From contig CALUKF010000011.1 of NCBI GenBank assembly GCA_944321145.1, positions 1-64,000 of the forward strand: a stretch of 64,000 nt of DNA, given 5' to 3'. This DNA is from an uncultured Odoribacter sp. (GTDB lineage Bacteria > Bacteroidota > Bacteroidia > Bacteroidales > Marinifilaceae). Positions 51,847-59,817 of the stretch are shown piece after piece (the first letter of the stretch is position 1; each line of letters begins with the position of its first letter). The notes beneath the pieces are model-generated. The model was not told the DNA's origin, ran no database searches, and saw only the letters and a list, made by a program, of their open reading frames with translations. The position numbers were made by a program, and so were the translations under genes.

Positions 51847-52989
51847 TTAACCCATTATCCATTTTGCGGCTTTAGGGCATATTTTATAAAACGATGAAAC
51901 GATGCCCCAAGAGACGAGAAAGACCAAGAACGCCGTCACAGGGATGCGCAGGGATACAGGCACGTCCATGGCATCTACCACCCCGTAGCCTATGCCCACC
52001 ACAAAATAATGTATCATGTAAATCCCTAACCCGCATTTAGTAATATTTGACAAAGCGGCTGTCATTTCCCCGGATTTAATCTCTATTTTTTGCACCAGCA
52101 AATACCAAGCGATTGTCATGAGCAGCACATTGGGCGAACAATACAAAAAGAACAATTCCACTTGCCGCTCCGTGATGCCCTCTTGTGCCGTCATGTGCCT
52201 GAATCCACAATAAGTGATGGCATAACCGGCGACCAGGCACACGACGGACAAAGCGATTGTGTTTTTCCAGGACAAACGGTTCTTGTCTTTCAAGTAATGC
52301 CCCAACAACAAATAGCCGCTAAAACCGGAAAAATAATACAAAACACCGAAGTCGTTCCAAGCACAGGTTCCTCCAATGTTTGGCATTATGTATTCCTGGC
52401 AATAGGGAAGGAACAAAGAAATAAACCAAATGGACAGGAATATCCTCTTTTGCCTCTCTGAGGCTTGCCCCACCCATGCCGAAAAAAAAGGCATGTACAG
52501 GTACAAACCTATCAGCATGTAGATGTACCATAGGGGAACGGTGTAGGTATTGAAATTGAACGGAATCATGAGAATATTCTGCCAGCTGCTTTCAAAAGCC
52601 TGGCTTGGCGCCTCCCCCGCATACGGAAACATGGCAGACAGGACGGAACTGTCCCACCCCAAAATTCCCGTCATCCAAGGGAATAAATTGTAGAGCAAAG
52701 ACCATACGACAAAGGGGACTGCGACGCGAAGCAGCCTTTTCTTGTAAAATTGCCCGATATCTTGCTTCACAGGCAAGAGCAACATCCCCGTCAGCATCAC
52801 AAAGAGCGGCACGCAAGGGCGCAAAAAAGCCCCGTAGATGCTTCCCCAGAAATTGTATTCCGGATTCGCCCGCGCTTCCGGTGACACATTGAAAGGGTCT
52901 GAACAATGGATGCCTATGACCATCAAAATAGCGATTAAACGGAGCACATCAGCCCATACGATGCGACTTGTATTTCCTCTTTCTGCCAT
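51847..52989 (-). CDS. Acyltransferase-3 family membrane protein
   Basis: 380 residues, about ten spans. Family opening VWADVLRLIAILMVIGIHCS D with the catalytic-type H in IH, then SIYGAFLRPCVPLFVMLTGM L, and KKRLLRVAVPFVVWSLLYNL. These enzymes move acetyl or other acyl groups to glycans or lipids at the cell surface, as in O-antigen acetylation. No polysaccharide genes lie nearby. It is 77 bp upstream of the DUF418 gene on the same strand and shares the same superfamily architecture. Confidence 0.88.
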   Translation of the reverse strand: MAERGNTSRIVWADVLRLIAILMVIGIHCSDPFNVSPEARANPEYNFWGSIYGAFLRPCVPLFVMLTGMLLLPVKQDIGQFYKKRLLRVAVPFVVWSLLYNLFPWMTGILGWDSSVLSAMFPYAGEAPSQAFESSWQNILMIPFNFNTYTVPLWYIYMLIGLYLYMPFFSAWVGQASERQKRIFLSIWFISLFLPYCQEYIMPNIGGTCAWNDFGVLYYFSGFSGYLLLGHYLKDKNRLSWKNTIALSVVCLVAGYAITYCGFRHMTAQEGITERQVELFFLYCSPNVLLMTIAWYLLVQKIEIKSGEMTAALSNITKCGLGIYMIHYFVVGIGYGVVDAMDVPVSLRIPVTAFLVFLVSWGIVSSFYKICPKAAKWIMG

Positions 52990-53124
52990 ACTTCTCTTTT
53001 TTTGAATGATTACAACAACTCTGCCATAAAGACAACGAGAACCAAATGCAAAGTTAAAGCGATGCCCGCATTTCTTTTTTTAAGTAGTTAAAAAAACGAA
53101 GTCCCCGCAAAACTGCCAAAACCG

Positions 53125-53697
53125 TCATCGCAGCTTATTACGCAAATGGCACAAGGTAACCTGCGAAATGCCTAAAAAAGAGGCAATATATCCCAAATTT
53201 ACCCGTTGGAACAATATTGGACGTGTTTGCAACAAATCCATATACCGCTCTTCCGCCGACTTATACAACCTTGAAATCAGCCGTTTTTCAGTTTCGATAA
53301 AAGCCTCTTGGTGCAAAAGCCTTGACCAATTGGCAATCTCTATGTTCGTCCAATAAAGTTTTTCCAAATCCTTTACGGGGAGAGCATATAACACAGCGTC
53401 TTCCAACACTTGAACGAACTCGGATTCATACCCTTGCATTTCCCCGTAAAAACTATTCGTAGAGAACACGATGTCGCCTTCCATGCTAAACCACGAAGTG
53501 ACCTCTTTCCCATGAATCACACAGTAAGAACGTGTTATCCCCTTTTCGATAAAGTAGAAGTTTCTGTCATGAAGGAGGGAAGATGTCAAAGTATGTTTCT
53601 TTGGCAATTCCAATACGACACTGTGAGCCAATAGTTCGTGAATAGAACCATCACTCATGTTCGACTTGGCTTTAAGCGACTTAATAATGTTGTGCAT
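53125..53697 (-). CDS. Crp/Fnr-family transcriptional regulator
   Basis: 190 residues from ATG 53697 (MHNIIKSLKAKSNMSDGSIH), because the -7 box at 53720-53727 lies downstream of the earlier ATG at 53748. cNMP-binding-like barrel about 20-130 (LLHDRNFYFIEKGITRSYCV, GKEVTSWFSMEGDIVFSTNS), then a short HTH (RYMDLLQTRPILFQRVNLGY IASFLGISQVTLCHLRNKL). Effector unknown; the R-xS/T phosphate-binding motif for cAMP is not evident. Lies alone. Confidence 0.87.
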   Translation of the reverse strand: MHNIIKSLKAKSNMSDGSIHELLAHSVVLELPKKHTLTSSLLHDRNFYFIEKGITRSYCVIHGKEVTSWFSMEGDIVFSTNSFYGEMQGYESEFVQVLEDAVLYALPVKDLEKLYWTNIEIANWSRLLHQEAFIETEKRLISRLYKSAEERYMDLLQTRPILFQRVNLGYIASFLGISQVTLCHLRNKLR

Positions 53698-53719
53698 CTG
53701 TTGAAATATATCGTCCGGA

Positions 53720-53727
53720 CAAAGATA
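53720..53727 (-). promoter_or_regulatory. -7 box of the Crp/Fnr-type gene
   Basis: TATCTTTG on the minus strand, 22 bp before ATG 53697; a CTTG 18 bp upstream may be the -33 element. Decides the start codon. Confidence 0.65.
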
Positions 53728-53744
53728 CAAAAATGCTCTTATTT

Positions 53745-54647
53745 TCAAGGCGCCACGGCATCAAAAGCGCGGCTTTGTTCCCTTTGGGCGGCTTCCCAGC
53801 CGATGATGGCGGTCTTGCGGGCTTCGCCCCAGCGGTAGTTGCCCCATTCGCCGGTGGAACGGATGACGCGGTGGCAGGGTATCAGGAGGGCGACGGGATT
53901 GTCGCCAACCGCCGTGCCCACCGCACGGCACGCCTTCGGGTGGTTGATTTCTGCCGCGATGTCGCCGTAGGTTGCCAGTCCGCCCATCGGGATTTTGAGC
54001 AATGCCTCCCACACTTTCAACTGGAAATCCGTACCCTTCAGGTGCAGTTTTATCTCCCGGAGCCGGCTCCAGTCGCGGGTGAAGAGGGAAAGGGCATGCT
54101 GCTGCATCCCGTCCTCGGCTTGGGCGAAACGGGCGCGGGGGAACTTCTGCATCAGGCGGGAAAGGCCCTCCGCGCGACCGTCGGCAAATTCCAGACAACA
54201 GATGCCTTTGCAGGTGGAGGCTACAAGCATTTCCCCGAACGGGCTTTCGGCAAAACTGTAATGGATGGCAAGATGCTCGCCGCCGTTCTTGTACTCGCCG
54301 GGGGTCATCCCTTCGATGCGGACAAACAGGTCGTGGAGCCTGCCCGTGCCCGACAAGCCGACTTCGCAAGCCGTGTCAAAAAGCGAGGCGTGCGTCTCCT
54401 GCAAGATGCGCTTGGCATACTCCACGTTCAGGTATTGCAGGAAATGCTTGGGCGACGTCCCTGCCCATTCCTGGAAGGTACGCTGGAAATGCCAGGGGCT
54501 CATATGGACGTGCTCCGCCACCTCCTCCAAACGGGGCTGTTCGTGCCTGTGCTCCCGAATGAAACGAATGGCGGCGGCGATGCGCTCATAGTTCAATTGC
54601 TGTTGTGCCGGTGCCTCCTGCTGCGTGATTATTCCCTTTGGTTCCAT
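53745..54647 (-). CDS. Ada-like regulator/alkyltransferase (AraC HTH + methylated-DNA methyltransferase)
   Basis: 300 residues. N-terminal AraC-type HTH pair (about 20-120, LEEVAEHVHMSPWHFQRTFQ EWAG, ACEVGLSGTGRLHDLFVRIE), then a methyltransferase domain with active site IPCHRV (Cys258), preceded by GTDFQLKVWEALLKIPMGGL ATYGDIA. Lacks the N-terminal phosphotriester-repair Cys domain of E. coli Ada. Removes O6-alkyl groups from guanine by transfer to Cys258 and may regulate repair genes. A separate small alkyltransferase gene is at 56209. Confidence 0.93.
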   Translation of the reverse strand: MEPKGIITQQEAPAQQQLNYERIAAAIRFIREHRHEQPRLEEVAEHVHMSPWHFQRTFQEWAGTSPKHFLQYLNVEYAKRILQETHASLFDTACEVGLSGTGRLHDLFVRIEGMTPGEYKNGGEHLAIHYSFAESPFGEMLVASTCKGICCLEFADGRAEGLSRLMQKFPRARFAQAEDGMQQHALSLFTRDWSRLREIKLHLKGTDFQLKVWEALLKIPMGGLATYGDIAAEINHPKACRAVGTAVGDNPVALLIPCHRVIRSTGEWGNYRWGEARKTAIIGWEAAQREQSRAFDAVAP

Positions 54648-54781
54648 GCGTCTTGAATATTAGCTGTTATGAATTGACACCGCAAAGATAACACGCCCGG
54701 TTCAAATATACGACCCGAAACTTGCTATTTTCAACGCGAAAGAAAATAGAGGATTTCCAAGGCGGCATCCCGTTAAAAACC

Positions 54782-54789
54782 TATCTTTG
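54782..54789 (+). promoter_or_regulatory. -7 box of the GNAT gene at 54810
   Basis: TATCTTTG, 20 bp before ATG 54810; supports ATG 54810 rather than the upstream TTG at 54798. Confidence 0.55.
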
Positions 54790-54809
54790 CAGTCTAATTG
54801 AAGGAATAT

Positions 54810-55343
54810 ATGACAAATAGCACCACGAACACCCGCACTGACCTGATTTTCCGCCCGGCAAACGGGCAAGACCTCCCCGCCATCCTGGAGATTATCGACC
54901 ATGCCCGCCAACGGATGCTGGCAGAAGGCAAGAAGCAGTGGAACGAAGCCTACCCCACCGAAACGCATATCTCCGGCGACCTCCGGGAGGGAAACGGCTA
55001 TGTGGTGTGCAATGGCGGACAGGTCGTTGCCTACGGGGCGATTGTTTTCGGGAAGGAACCCGCCTACCGCGACATCCGCAAAGGCGCGTGGCTCACGGAG
55101 CAGCCCTACGTGGTGGTACACCGCCTGGCTGTGGCAGGCAACGCGCAGCAGCGGGGCTTTGGCACTTTCTTCCTGCAACAAGTGGAGCGGCTGATGCAGG
55201 AAAAGGGCGTGCACAGCTTCAAAGCCGACACGAATTTCGACAACGCCGCCATGCTGCACACCTTCGAGAAACTGGGCTTTCAATACTGCGGCGAAATCTA
55301 TTACGACAAGGGCGCACGCATGGCGTTTGAGAAAGTCATTTAA
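54810..55343 (+). CDS. GNAT-family N-acetyltransferase
   Basis: 177 residues. GNAT fold: RPANGQDLPAILEIIDHARQ, acceptor region with GKKQWNEAYPTETHISGDLR EG, motif A VVVHRLAVAGNAQQRGFGTF F (Q/R-xx-G-x-G), motif B DTNFDNAAMLHTFEKLGFQ. Uses acetyl-CoA on an amine or peptide N-terminus; substrate unknown. Followed 19 bp later by a nucleotidyltransferase-fold gene, both on the plus strand, so likely an operon of small-molecule modifying enzymes. Confidence 0.9.
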   Translation: MTNSTTNTRTDLIFRPANGQDLPAILEIIDHARQRMLAEGKKQWNEAYPTETHISGDLREGNGYVVCNGGQVVAYGAIVFGKEPAYRDIRKGAWLTEQPYVVVHRLAVAGNAQQRGFGTFFLQQVERLMQEKGVHSFKADTNFDNAAMLHTFEKLGFQYCGEIYYDKGARMAFEKVI

Positions 55344-55362
55344 TGTCCTAAATAACCATATC

Positions 55363-56181
55363 ATGATTGAACATATTTTAAAAAGGATTGTCAAGATTTT
55401 GTCTCCCTGCCCTTTTATCCACGGCATCGTATTGGGAGGCTCAAGGGCAACAGGGATAGCAACGGAAAAATCCGACATAGACATTGGTATTTACTATGAA
55501 CCAGGGCAAGTGGATTTCAATCTTCTAAACAAGCTTGCCAGCCAATTGGATGATAACCACCGGCAGGAACTGATTTGCCATGAAAAGGGCTGGGGCAATT
55601 GGGTGAATTGTGGCGGTTGGCTCACCATTGATGGATGCGCTACAGATTTAATACTCCGCGATATGAACCGGGTAAAAGATTGCATTGCCCAAACCAATGA
55701 AGGGAAAATTTCTGCCCACTATCAGCCGGGACACCCACACGCTTATCTCAATGTAATATATCGAGGAGAATTAGCTTCCTGCCAAGTGCTTTATGCCCGA
55801 GATGCCCAATTCTTGGAATGGAAAAGGCAGGCAAAGATTTATCCCGATAAATTGGCAGAGGCGTTAAAGGCTTTTTTCCTATTTGAAGCAAAGTTTTCTT
55901 GCGCCTTAGCACGAAAAGCCGAAACAAGCAAGGACAATTACTATTTGTCCGGACACTTATTCCGTTCAATATCTGCCCTGAATCAAGTATTATTTGCCCT
56001 CAACCGCATCTATTGCCTAAACGAAAAGAAAGCGACTTGGCGAATTGACCAATTCCCCATAGCACCTGCCAACTATCGGGAAAGAGTGGACAAAGTGTTT
56101 GCATGGTTAGGGGAGGATAACTCCCGATCCATGAATGGCTTGGAAGAATTGCTTGAAGACGTGGAAAAATGCTTGTCGTAA
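55363..56181 (+). CDS. Nucleotidyltransferase-fold protein (aminoglycoside adenylyltransferase-like)
   Basis: 272 residues from ATG 55363 (MIEHILKRIVKILSPCPFIH). Pol-beta-type active site GGSRATG (25-31) with KSDIDIG (Asp38, Asp40). Middle WVNCGGWLTIDGCATDLILR D supplies the third carboxylate; the C-terminal half is helical (ALNQVLFALNRIYCLNEKKA). Resembles DUF4037/MNT-type or kanamycin-type nucleotidyltransferases. It might transfer AMP to a small molecule or protein; no MazE-like partner sits next to it, so a toxin-antitoxin role is not supported. Confidence 0.85.
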   Translation: MIEHILKRIVKILSPCPFIHGIVLGGSRATGIATEKSDIDIGIYYEPGQVDFNLLNKLASQLDDNHRQELICHEKGWGNWVNCGGWLTIDGCATDLILRDMNRVKDCIAQTNEGKISAHYQPGHPHAYLNVIYRGELASCQVLYARDAQFLEWKRQAKIYPDKLAEALKAFFLFEAKFSCALARKAETSKDNYYLSGHLFRSISALNQVLFALNRIYCLNEKKATWRIDQFPIAPANYRERVDKVFAWLGEDNSRSMNGLEELLEDVEKCLS

Positions 56182-56208
56182 CAAAACATCCCAACATAAA
56201 CCGTCCCG

Positions 56209-56523
56209 TCATTCTGCTGAAAGATTCCACCCGCACGCCTTCATGTCCACGCAGCCGTTCGACTTGAAGACGACGCCTTCTGCCCGGAGCAATTCCGCCT
56301 GTTTCTGCCAATACGGCACCGTCCGCCCCTGGCTGTTGACCACCCGGTGGCAGGGATAACGAAGCGCCGGGCGCGTGTTCCGCAAGACATGCCCCACCAA
56401 GCGCGCATGGTTCGGGCAGCCCGCCAGCCGGGCAATTTGCCCGTAGGTCGTCACCTTCCCGCGCGGAATGGCGGCAACCACAGCATAAACCTCTCTCCTG
56501 AATGCTTCCAAGTCAAACCTCAT
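56209..56523 (-). CDS. Small MGMT-type DNA alkyltransferase
   Basis: 104 residues from ATG 56523 (MRFDLEAFRREVYAVVAAIP); the much longer frame upstream is not coding. DNA-binding and active-site part of O6-methylguanine methyltransferase: GKVTTYGQIARLAGCPNHAR LVGHVLR, RYPCHRVV (Cys58). Because the Cys is kept it is a true alkyltransferase candidate, not an ATL. It lacks the N-terminal domain of Ogt. Near to the Ada-like gene, so this 3-kb stretch has two alkyl-repair genes. Confidence 0.9.
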   Translation of the reverse strand: MRFDLEAFRREVYAVVAAIPRGKVTTYGQIARLAGCPNHARLVGHVLRNTRPALRYPCHRVVNSQGRTVPYWQKQAELLRAEGVVFKSNGCVDMKACGWNLSAE

Positions 56524-56604
56524 ATTTGCAAAATCATCTTGTTTCCGGCAGTAAATATACCGCTTTTTTGCCAGAATCTCCGCCCGTTTATTCAGAAAAT
56601 CACT

Positions 56605-56612
56605 TAACTTTG
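56605..56612 (+). promoter_or_regulatory. -7 box of the GNAT gene at 56639
   Basis: TAACTTTG, 26 bp before ATG 56639. Confidence 0.5.
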
Positions 56613-56638
56613 CTACAAAATCAAAAGACATCAAGACC

Positions 56639-57151
56639 ATGCACAAGCAAGAAATACCTTTGGAAGGCTTCCAGCCGAAAACGGAGACGATACAGGAAAA
56701 AGGAAGCATACATATCTCGCCGATCGAGAAAGGCAAAAGGAACCCGGCACTGATAGACAAACTATTAAACGTCTGGGAAGCATCCGTCCGCGCCAGCCAT
56801 CGTTTCCTGACGGAGGCAGACATCCGGCGGATAGCCCCGCAAGCCAAAGAAGCCCTGCAGCAAATTCAAACGCTCTGGGTCGTGCAGGATAAGCTGGAAC
56901 CCATCGGCTTCATGGGCATACAAGGGCAAAAGATAGAGATGCTCTTCCTCCACCCCGCCTATTTCCGCAAAGGGCTGGGCAAACGGCTTGTGCAACGCGC
57001 CTTTCAAGAATTGAACGTGAAATTCGTCGATGTCAACGAGCAAAACCCCGACGCCACAAGGTTTTACGAACGCATGGGCTTCCAAGTGTTCAACCGCCAC
57101 GAACACGACTGCGAAGGCAACCCCTTCCCCATATTGGAGATGAGGCGATAA
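56639..57151 (+). CDS. GNAT-family N-acetyltransferase
   Basis: 170 residues. Starts with about 25 poorly conserved residues (MHKQEIPLEGFQPKTETIQE), then NPALIDKLLNVWEASVRASH RFLTEADI, motif A IEMLFLHPAYFRKGLGKRLV, motif B DVNEQNPDATRFYERMGFQV. This is the YjaB/YhdJ-type GNAT pattern (VWExSVRATH, NEQNPxAxxFYxxxGF). Substrate unknown. First of four genes running 56639-59674 on the plus strand. Confidence 0.9.
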   Translation: MHKQEIPLEGFQPKTETIQEKGSIHISPIEKGKRNPALIDKLLNVWEASVRASHRFLTEADIRRIAPQAKEALQQIQTLWVVQDKLEPIGFMGIQGQKIEMLFLHPAYFRKGLGKRLVQRAFQELNVKFVDVNEQNPDATRFYERMGFQVFNRHEHDCEGNPFPILEMRR

Positions 57152-57172
57152 AGAAATCACAAAACTATTATC

Positions 57173-57883
57173 ATGACCATGAATATACCCACATTTATCA
57201 ACAGTTACCGCGAAGCGTTCGGCGAAAATGCCCCGCTGCCCATCGTGTTTTACTACAGCAACGAGGCGGCTGCCACGCCGGTGAAAACGGGCGGCTGCAT
57301 GTTCAAGCAAATCGTAAAAGCCAAGGAGGGAGAAAACATTGCCCTCGACAGCGAGACCGTCACCTGCGGCGGAGGGCGGCATTATGCCGGCTTTGCGCCC
57401 CTGCCGGAGTATGTTTACACGTTCGTGTCTGAAAAGGAACGCTACAAAGCGACTCCTCAGGACGTTGCCGACTGCATGCGCCAGTTCGACATCCGCCTGA
57501 CGGACAAGAAGTATCTGAATTTCGTGCGCGTGGACAAAGCAACAGATTGGGAAGGCATCGAAGGGCTGCTCTTCTTCGCTACCCCCGACATGCTTTCCGG
57601 CTTAGCGACCTGGGCTTATTTCGACAACAACGCCGAAGATGCCGTGTCCGCCATTTTCGGTGCGGGCTGCACCACCGTCATCAGCCACGCCGTGCGCGAA
57701 AACCGCCGGGGCGGCAGGCGCACCTTCATCGGTCTCTTCGACCCTTCCGTGCGTCCCTACGTCCAGCCCGACGAACTGAGTTTTGTCATCCCCGCCAGCC
57801 GCCTCCCCGAAATGCTCGCCACCCTGCGCCGCTGCTGCCTTTTCGACACGCCCGCCTGGCAAAAGATAAAAGCACGCCTATGA
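57173..57883 (+). CDS. DUF169 family protein
   Basis: 236 residues (ATG 57173; ATG 57179 also possible). Visible family features: PLPIVFYYSNEAAATPVKTG GCMFKQIV, CGGGRHYAGF, YVYTFVSEKERYKATPQDV and LLFFATPDMLSGLATWAYFD, GAGCTTVISHAVREN. The paired Cys residues (GGCMF, TCGGG, GAGC) are conserved and may bind a metal or cluster. Function unknown. Stop overlaps the start of the triple-GNAT gene (ATGA). Confidence 0.87.
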   Translation: MTMNIPTFINSYREAFGENAPLPIVFYYSNEAAATPVKTGGCMFKQIVKAKEGENIALDSETVTCGGGRHYAGFAPLPEYVYTFVSEKERYKATPQDVADCMRQFDIRLTDKKYLNFVRVDKATDWEGIEGLLFFATPDMLSGLATWAYFDNNAEDAVSAIFGAGCTTVISHAVRENRRGGRRTFIGLFDPSVRPYVQPDELSFVIPASRLPEMLATLRRCCLFDTPAWQKIKARL

Positions 57884-59274
57884 CCATCGAACTCATCACC
57901 CACGACAAAAAACGCTTCCTCCCCCTCCTCTTGCTGGCGGACGAGCAGGAAAGCATGATAGACCGTTACCTGGAACGCGGCGACCTGTACGTCATGCATG
58001 ATGACGACGGCACCCCCGTCGCCGTTGCCGTCGTCACCCTCGAAGGCGAGGGCGTATGCGAATTGAAGAACCTTGCCGTCAAGCCCGAAGCCCAACGCCA
58101 AGGCATCGGCAGCCGCCTCCTCGGCTATCTCTGCCGCCGCTATGCCAAAAGCTGCCACACCCTGCTTGTCGGCACTGGCGACACCCCGCAAACCACCTCC
58201 TTTTACCGCCAAAACGGTTTCACCTACTCGCATGCCGTCCCCGATTTCTTCACCGCAAACTACGACCACCCCATCATCGAGAACGGCATCCTCCTGCGCG
58301 ACATGCTCTATTTCCACAAGTCCCTTGCCCCCGTCAAGGCAATCATCCGGGACTATCGGCAAGCAGACAAACCCGCCCTCATGGAACTCATCCGACTGAA
58401 CATTCCGGACTATTTTGCCCCGGAAGAAGCCCAAGATTTCTCCGAGTACTTGGACAACAAGCGCGAACTTTATTATGTCGCCTTGGCAGACCAAAAGATT
58501 GTCGGCTGCGGAGGCATCAACCTCTCCGAGGACAAAACCACCGCCAAAATCAGTTGGGACATCCTCCACCCCGAATACCAAGGGCAAGGCATTGGTACCC
58601 AATTGTTAAAACACCGGATAAAACAAATGGAAGCCTTCCCCGGCATCCGGGAAATCACCGTGCGCACTTCCCAAATGGCATACCGCTTTTACGAAAAACA
58701 AGGCTTCGTCCTGAAAGCAACCGAAAAAGACTATTGGGCAAAAGGCTACGACCTGTACGCCATGGAATATGCAGGAAATGCAGGACACCCAACAGTCCAA
58801 AAACATGCCCTGCGCCCCGCCATGCCGGAAGACCTTCCTGCCATCTGCGCCCTTTTCCGCGACACCATCCTCACCGTGAACCTCCAAGATTACACCCCGG
58901 AGGAAGTTGCCGACTGGGCATCCTGCGGCGACGACATCGCCCGCTGGCACACGCTCTTCTCCACCCTCCATTTCCTCGTGGCAATGGACAGCGCGGGAAA
59001 CCTCACCGGCTACGCCTCCCTCCGCGACGACGGCTACCTACACTCCCTCTTCGTGCACAAAGACCATCAGGGCGAAGGCATCGCCTCTGCCCTCCTCTCC
59101 GCCATGGAGGACTACGCCCGCCGGCACGGCATCCCGGAAATCACCTCCGAAGTCAGCCTCACCGCCCGCCCCTTCTTTGAGCGGCGCGGCTACCAAGTCG
59201 TGAAAGCCCAGAAAGCCCGTGCCCGCCGCCTCTACCTGACCAACTTTGTCATGTCCAAATCCCTCCACCCATAA
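57880..59274 (+). CDS. Fusion of three GNAT acetyltransferase domains
   Basis: 464 residues from ATG 57880, which overlaps the DUF169 stop. Three GNAT units in tandem: 1-145 (CELKNLAVKPEAQRQGIGSR L, TTSFYRQNGF), 150-295 (ISWDILHPEYQGQGIGTQLL, AYRFYEKQGF) and 305-455 (LHSLFVHKDHQGEGIASALL, RPFFERRGY). All three keep the acetyl-CoA loop (Q-xx-G-x-G/A), so each may be active. Double-GNAT proteins are common; three in one chain is unusual. Units 2 and 3 resemble YafP-type GNATs with a hydrophobic L-N-x-xDY segment. Operon with DUF169 and a membrane protein. Confidence 0.9.
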   Translation: MTIELITHDKKRFLPLLLLADEQESMIDRYLERGDLYVMHDDDGTPVAVAVVTLEGEGVCELKNLAVKPEAQRQGIGSRLLGYLCRRYAKSCHTLLVGTGDTPQTTSFYRQNGFTYSHAVPDFFTANYDHPIIENGILLRDMLYFHKSLAPVKAIIRDYRQADKPALMELIRLNIPDYFAPEEAQDFSEYLDNKRELYYVALADQKIVGCGGINLSEDKTTAKISWDILHPEYQGQGIGTQLLKHRIKQMEAFPGIREITVRTSQMAYRFYEKQGFVLKATEKDYWAKGYDLYAMEYAGNAGHPTVQKHALRPAMPEDLPAICALFRDTILTVNLQDYTPEEVADWASCGDDIARWHTLFSTLHFLVAMDSAGNLTGYASLRDDGYLHSLFVHKDHQGEGIASALLSAMEDYARRHGIPEITSEVSLTARPFFERRGYQVVKAQKARARRLYLTNFVMSKSLHP

Positions 59275-59287
59275 AACCCGTCCCGCC

Positions 59288-59674
59288 ATGCGCATCCTGA
59301 AATCCCTCCTCATCTGGCTTTGCTTCATCCCCGTCGCCATCCTGAACGGCGGCTTCCGCCAATACGTATTGGACGGCATCCTGGGCAAAGGAGCATTGCC
59401 CGCCAGCGGCATCCTGCTGAGCCTCCTCATCCTTCTCGTCGCCCGCTGGCTTTTGCCCCGCATCGGTCGCCTCAGCCGCCCCGAACGCTACGCCATCGGC
59501 ACACTCTGGGCAACACTGACCGTCCTATTCGAATGGACTTTCGCCGCAATGGAAGGCTACACCCTCCCCGAATGGCTCGCCGCCTGCAACCCCCTGACCG
59601 GCAACCTGTGGGTGCTCTCCGTGCTGGCAACCTTCCTCGCGCCCTTCCTCATCCCGCAGAAAGCCAAACCATAA
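59288..59674 (+). CDS. Small integral membrane protein of unknown function
   Basis: 128 residues from ATG 59288 (MRILKSLLIWLCFIPVAILN), 13 bp after the GNAT gene. About four spans: 5-20, 37-55, 70-88, 105-122 (VLSVLATFLAPFL). The conserved features NGGFRQYVLD near the start and TLWATLTVLFEWTFAAMEGY resemble small membrane proteins seen in several Bacteroidota; function unknown. Its C-terminal coding segment (59615-59649) is repeated exactly at 61418-61452. Confidence 0.75.
   Translation: MRILKSLLIWLCFIPVAILNGGFRQYVLDGILGKGALPASGILLSLLILLVARWLLPRIGRLSRPERYAIGTLWATLTVLFEWTFAAMEGYTLPEWLAACNPLTGNLWVLSVLATFLAPFLIPQKAKP
59615..59649 (+). repeat. 35-bp direct repeat, left copy (inside the membrane-protein gene)
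   Basis: Exactly repeated at 61418-61452, with weaker similarity (ccggcaa) 10 bp upstream of each. The two copies bracket the minus-strand AlbA_2 ATPase gene. Confidence 0.85.
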
Positions 59675-59817
59675 CCTCCTCTCCCATCCCTTCTTGCAAG
59701 CATGCGCCTTTCCCCTCCAACCCTCTCTCCCCATTGCCGGCAACACAAAAAGGAATACCAAGATTTTAAACCCTCTTTCTCAAAGCAAACGGATTTTTCA
59801 AATCCCTCTATAAGCCC

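Noticed and set aside
55363-56181. MNT/HEPN toxin-antitoxin pair at the nucleotidyltransferase gene
   Set aside because: The protein is too long for MNT and no HEPN-type partner is adjacent.
56524-56847. N-terminal extension of the small alkyltransferase to 56847
   Set aside because: The extra residues are unlike any domain and overlap the divergent GNAT gene with its own promoter.
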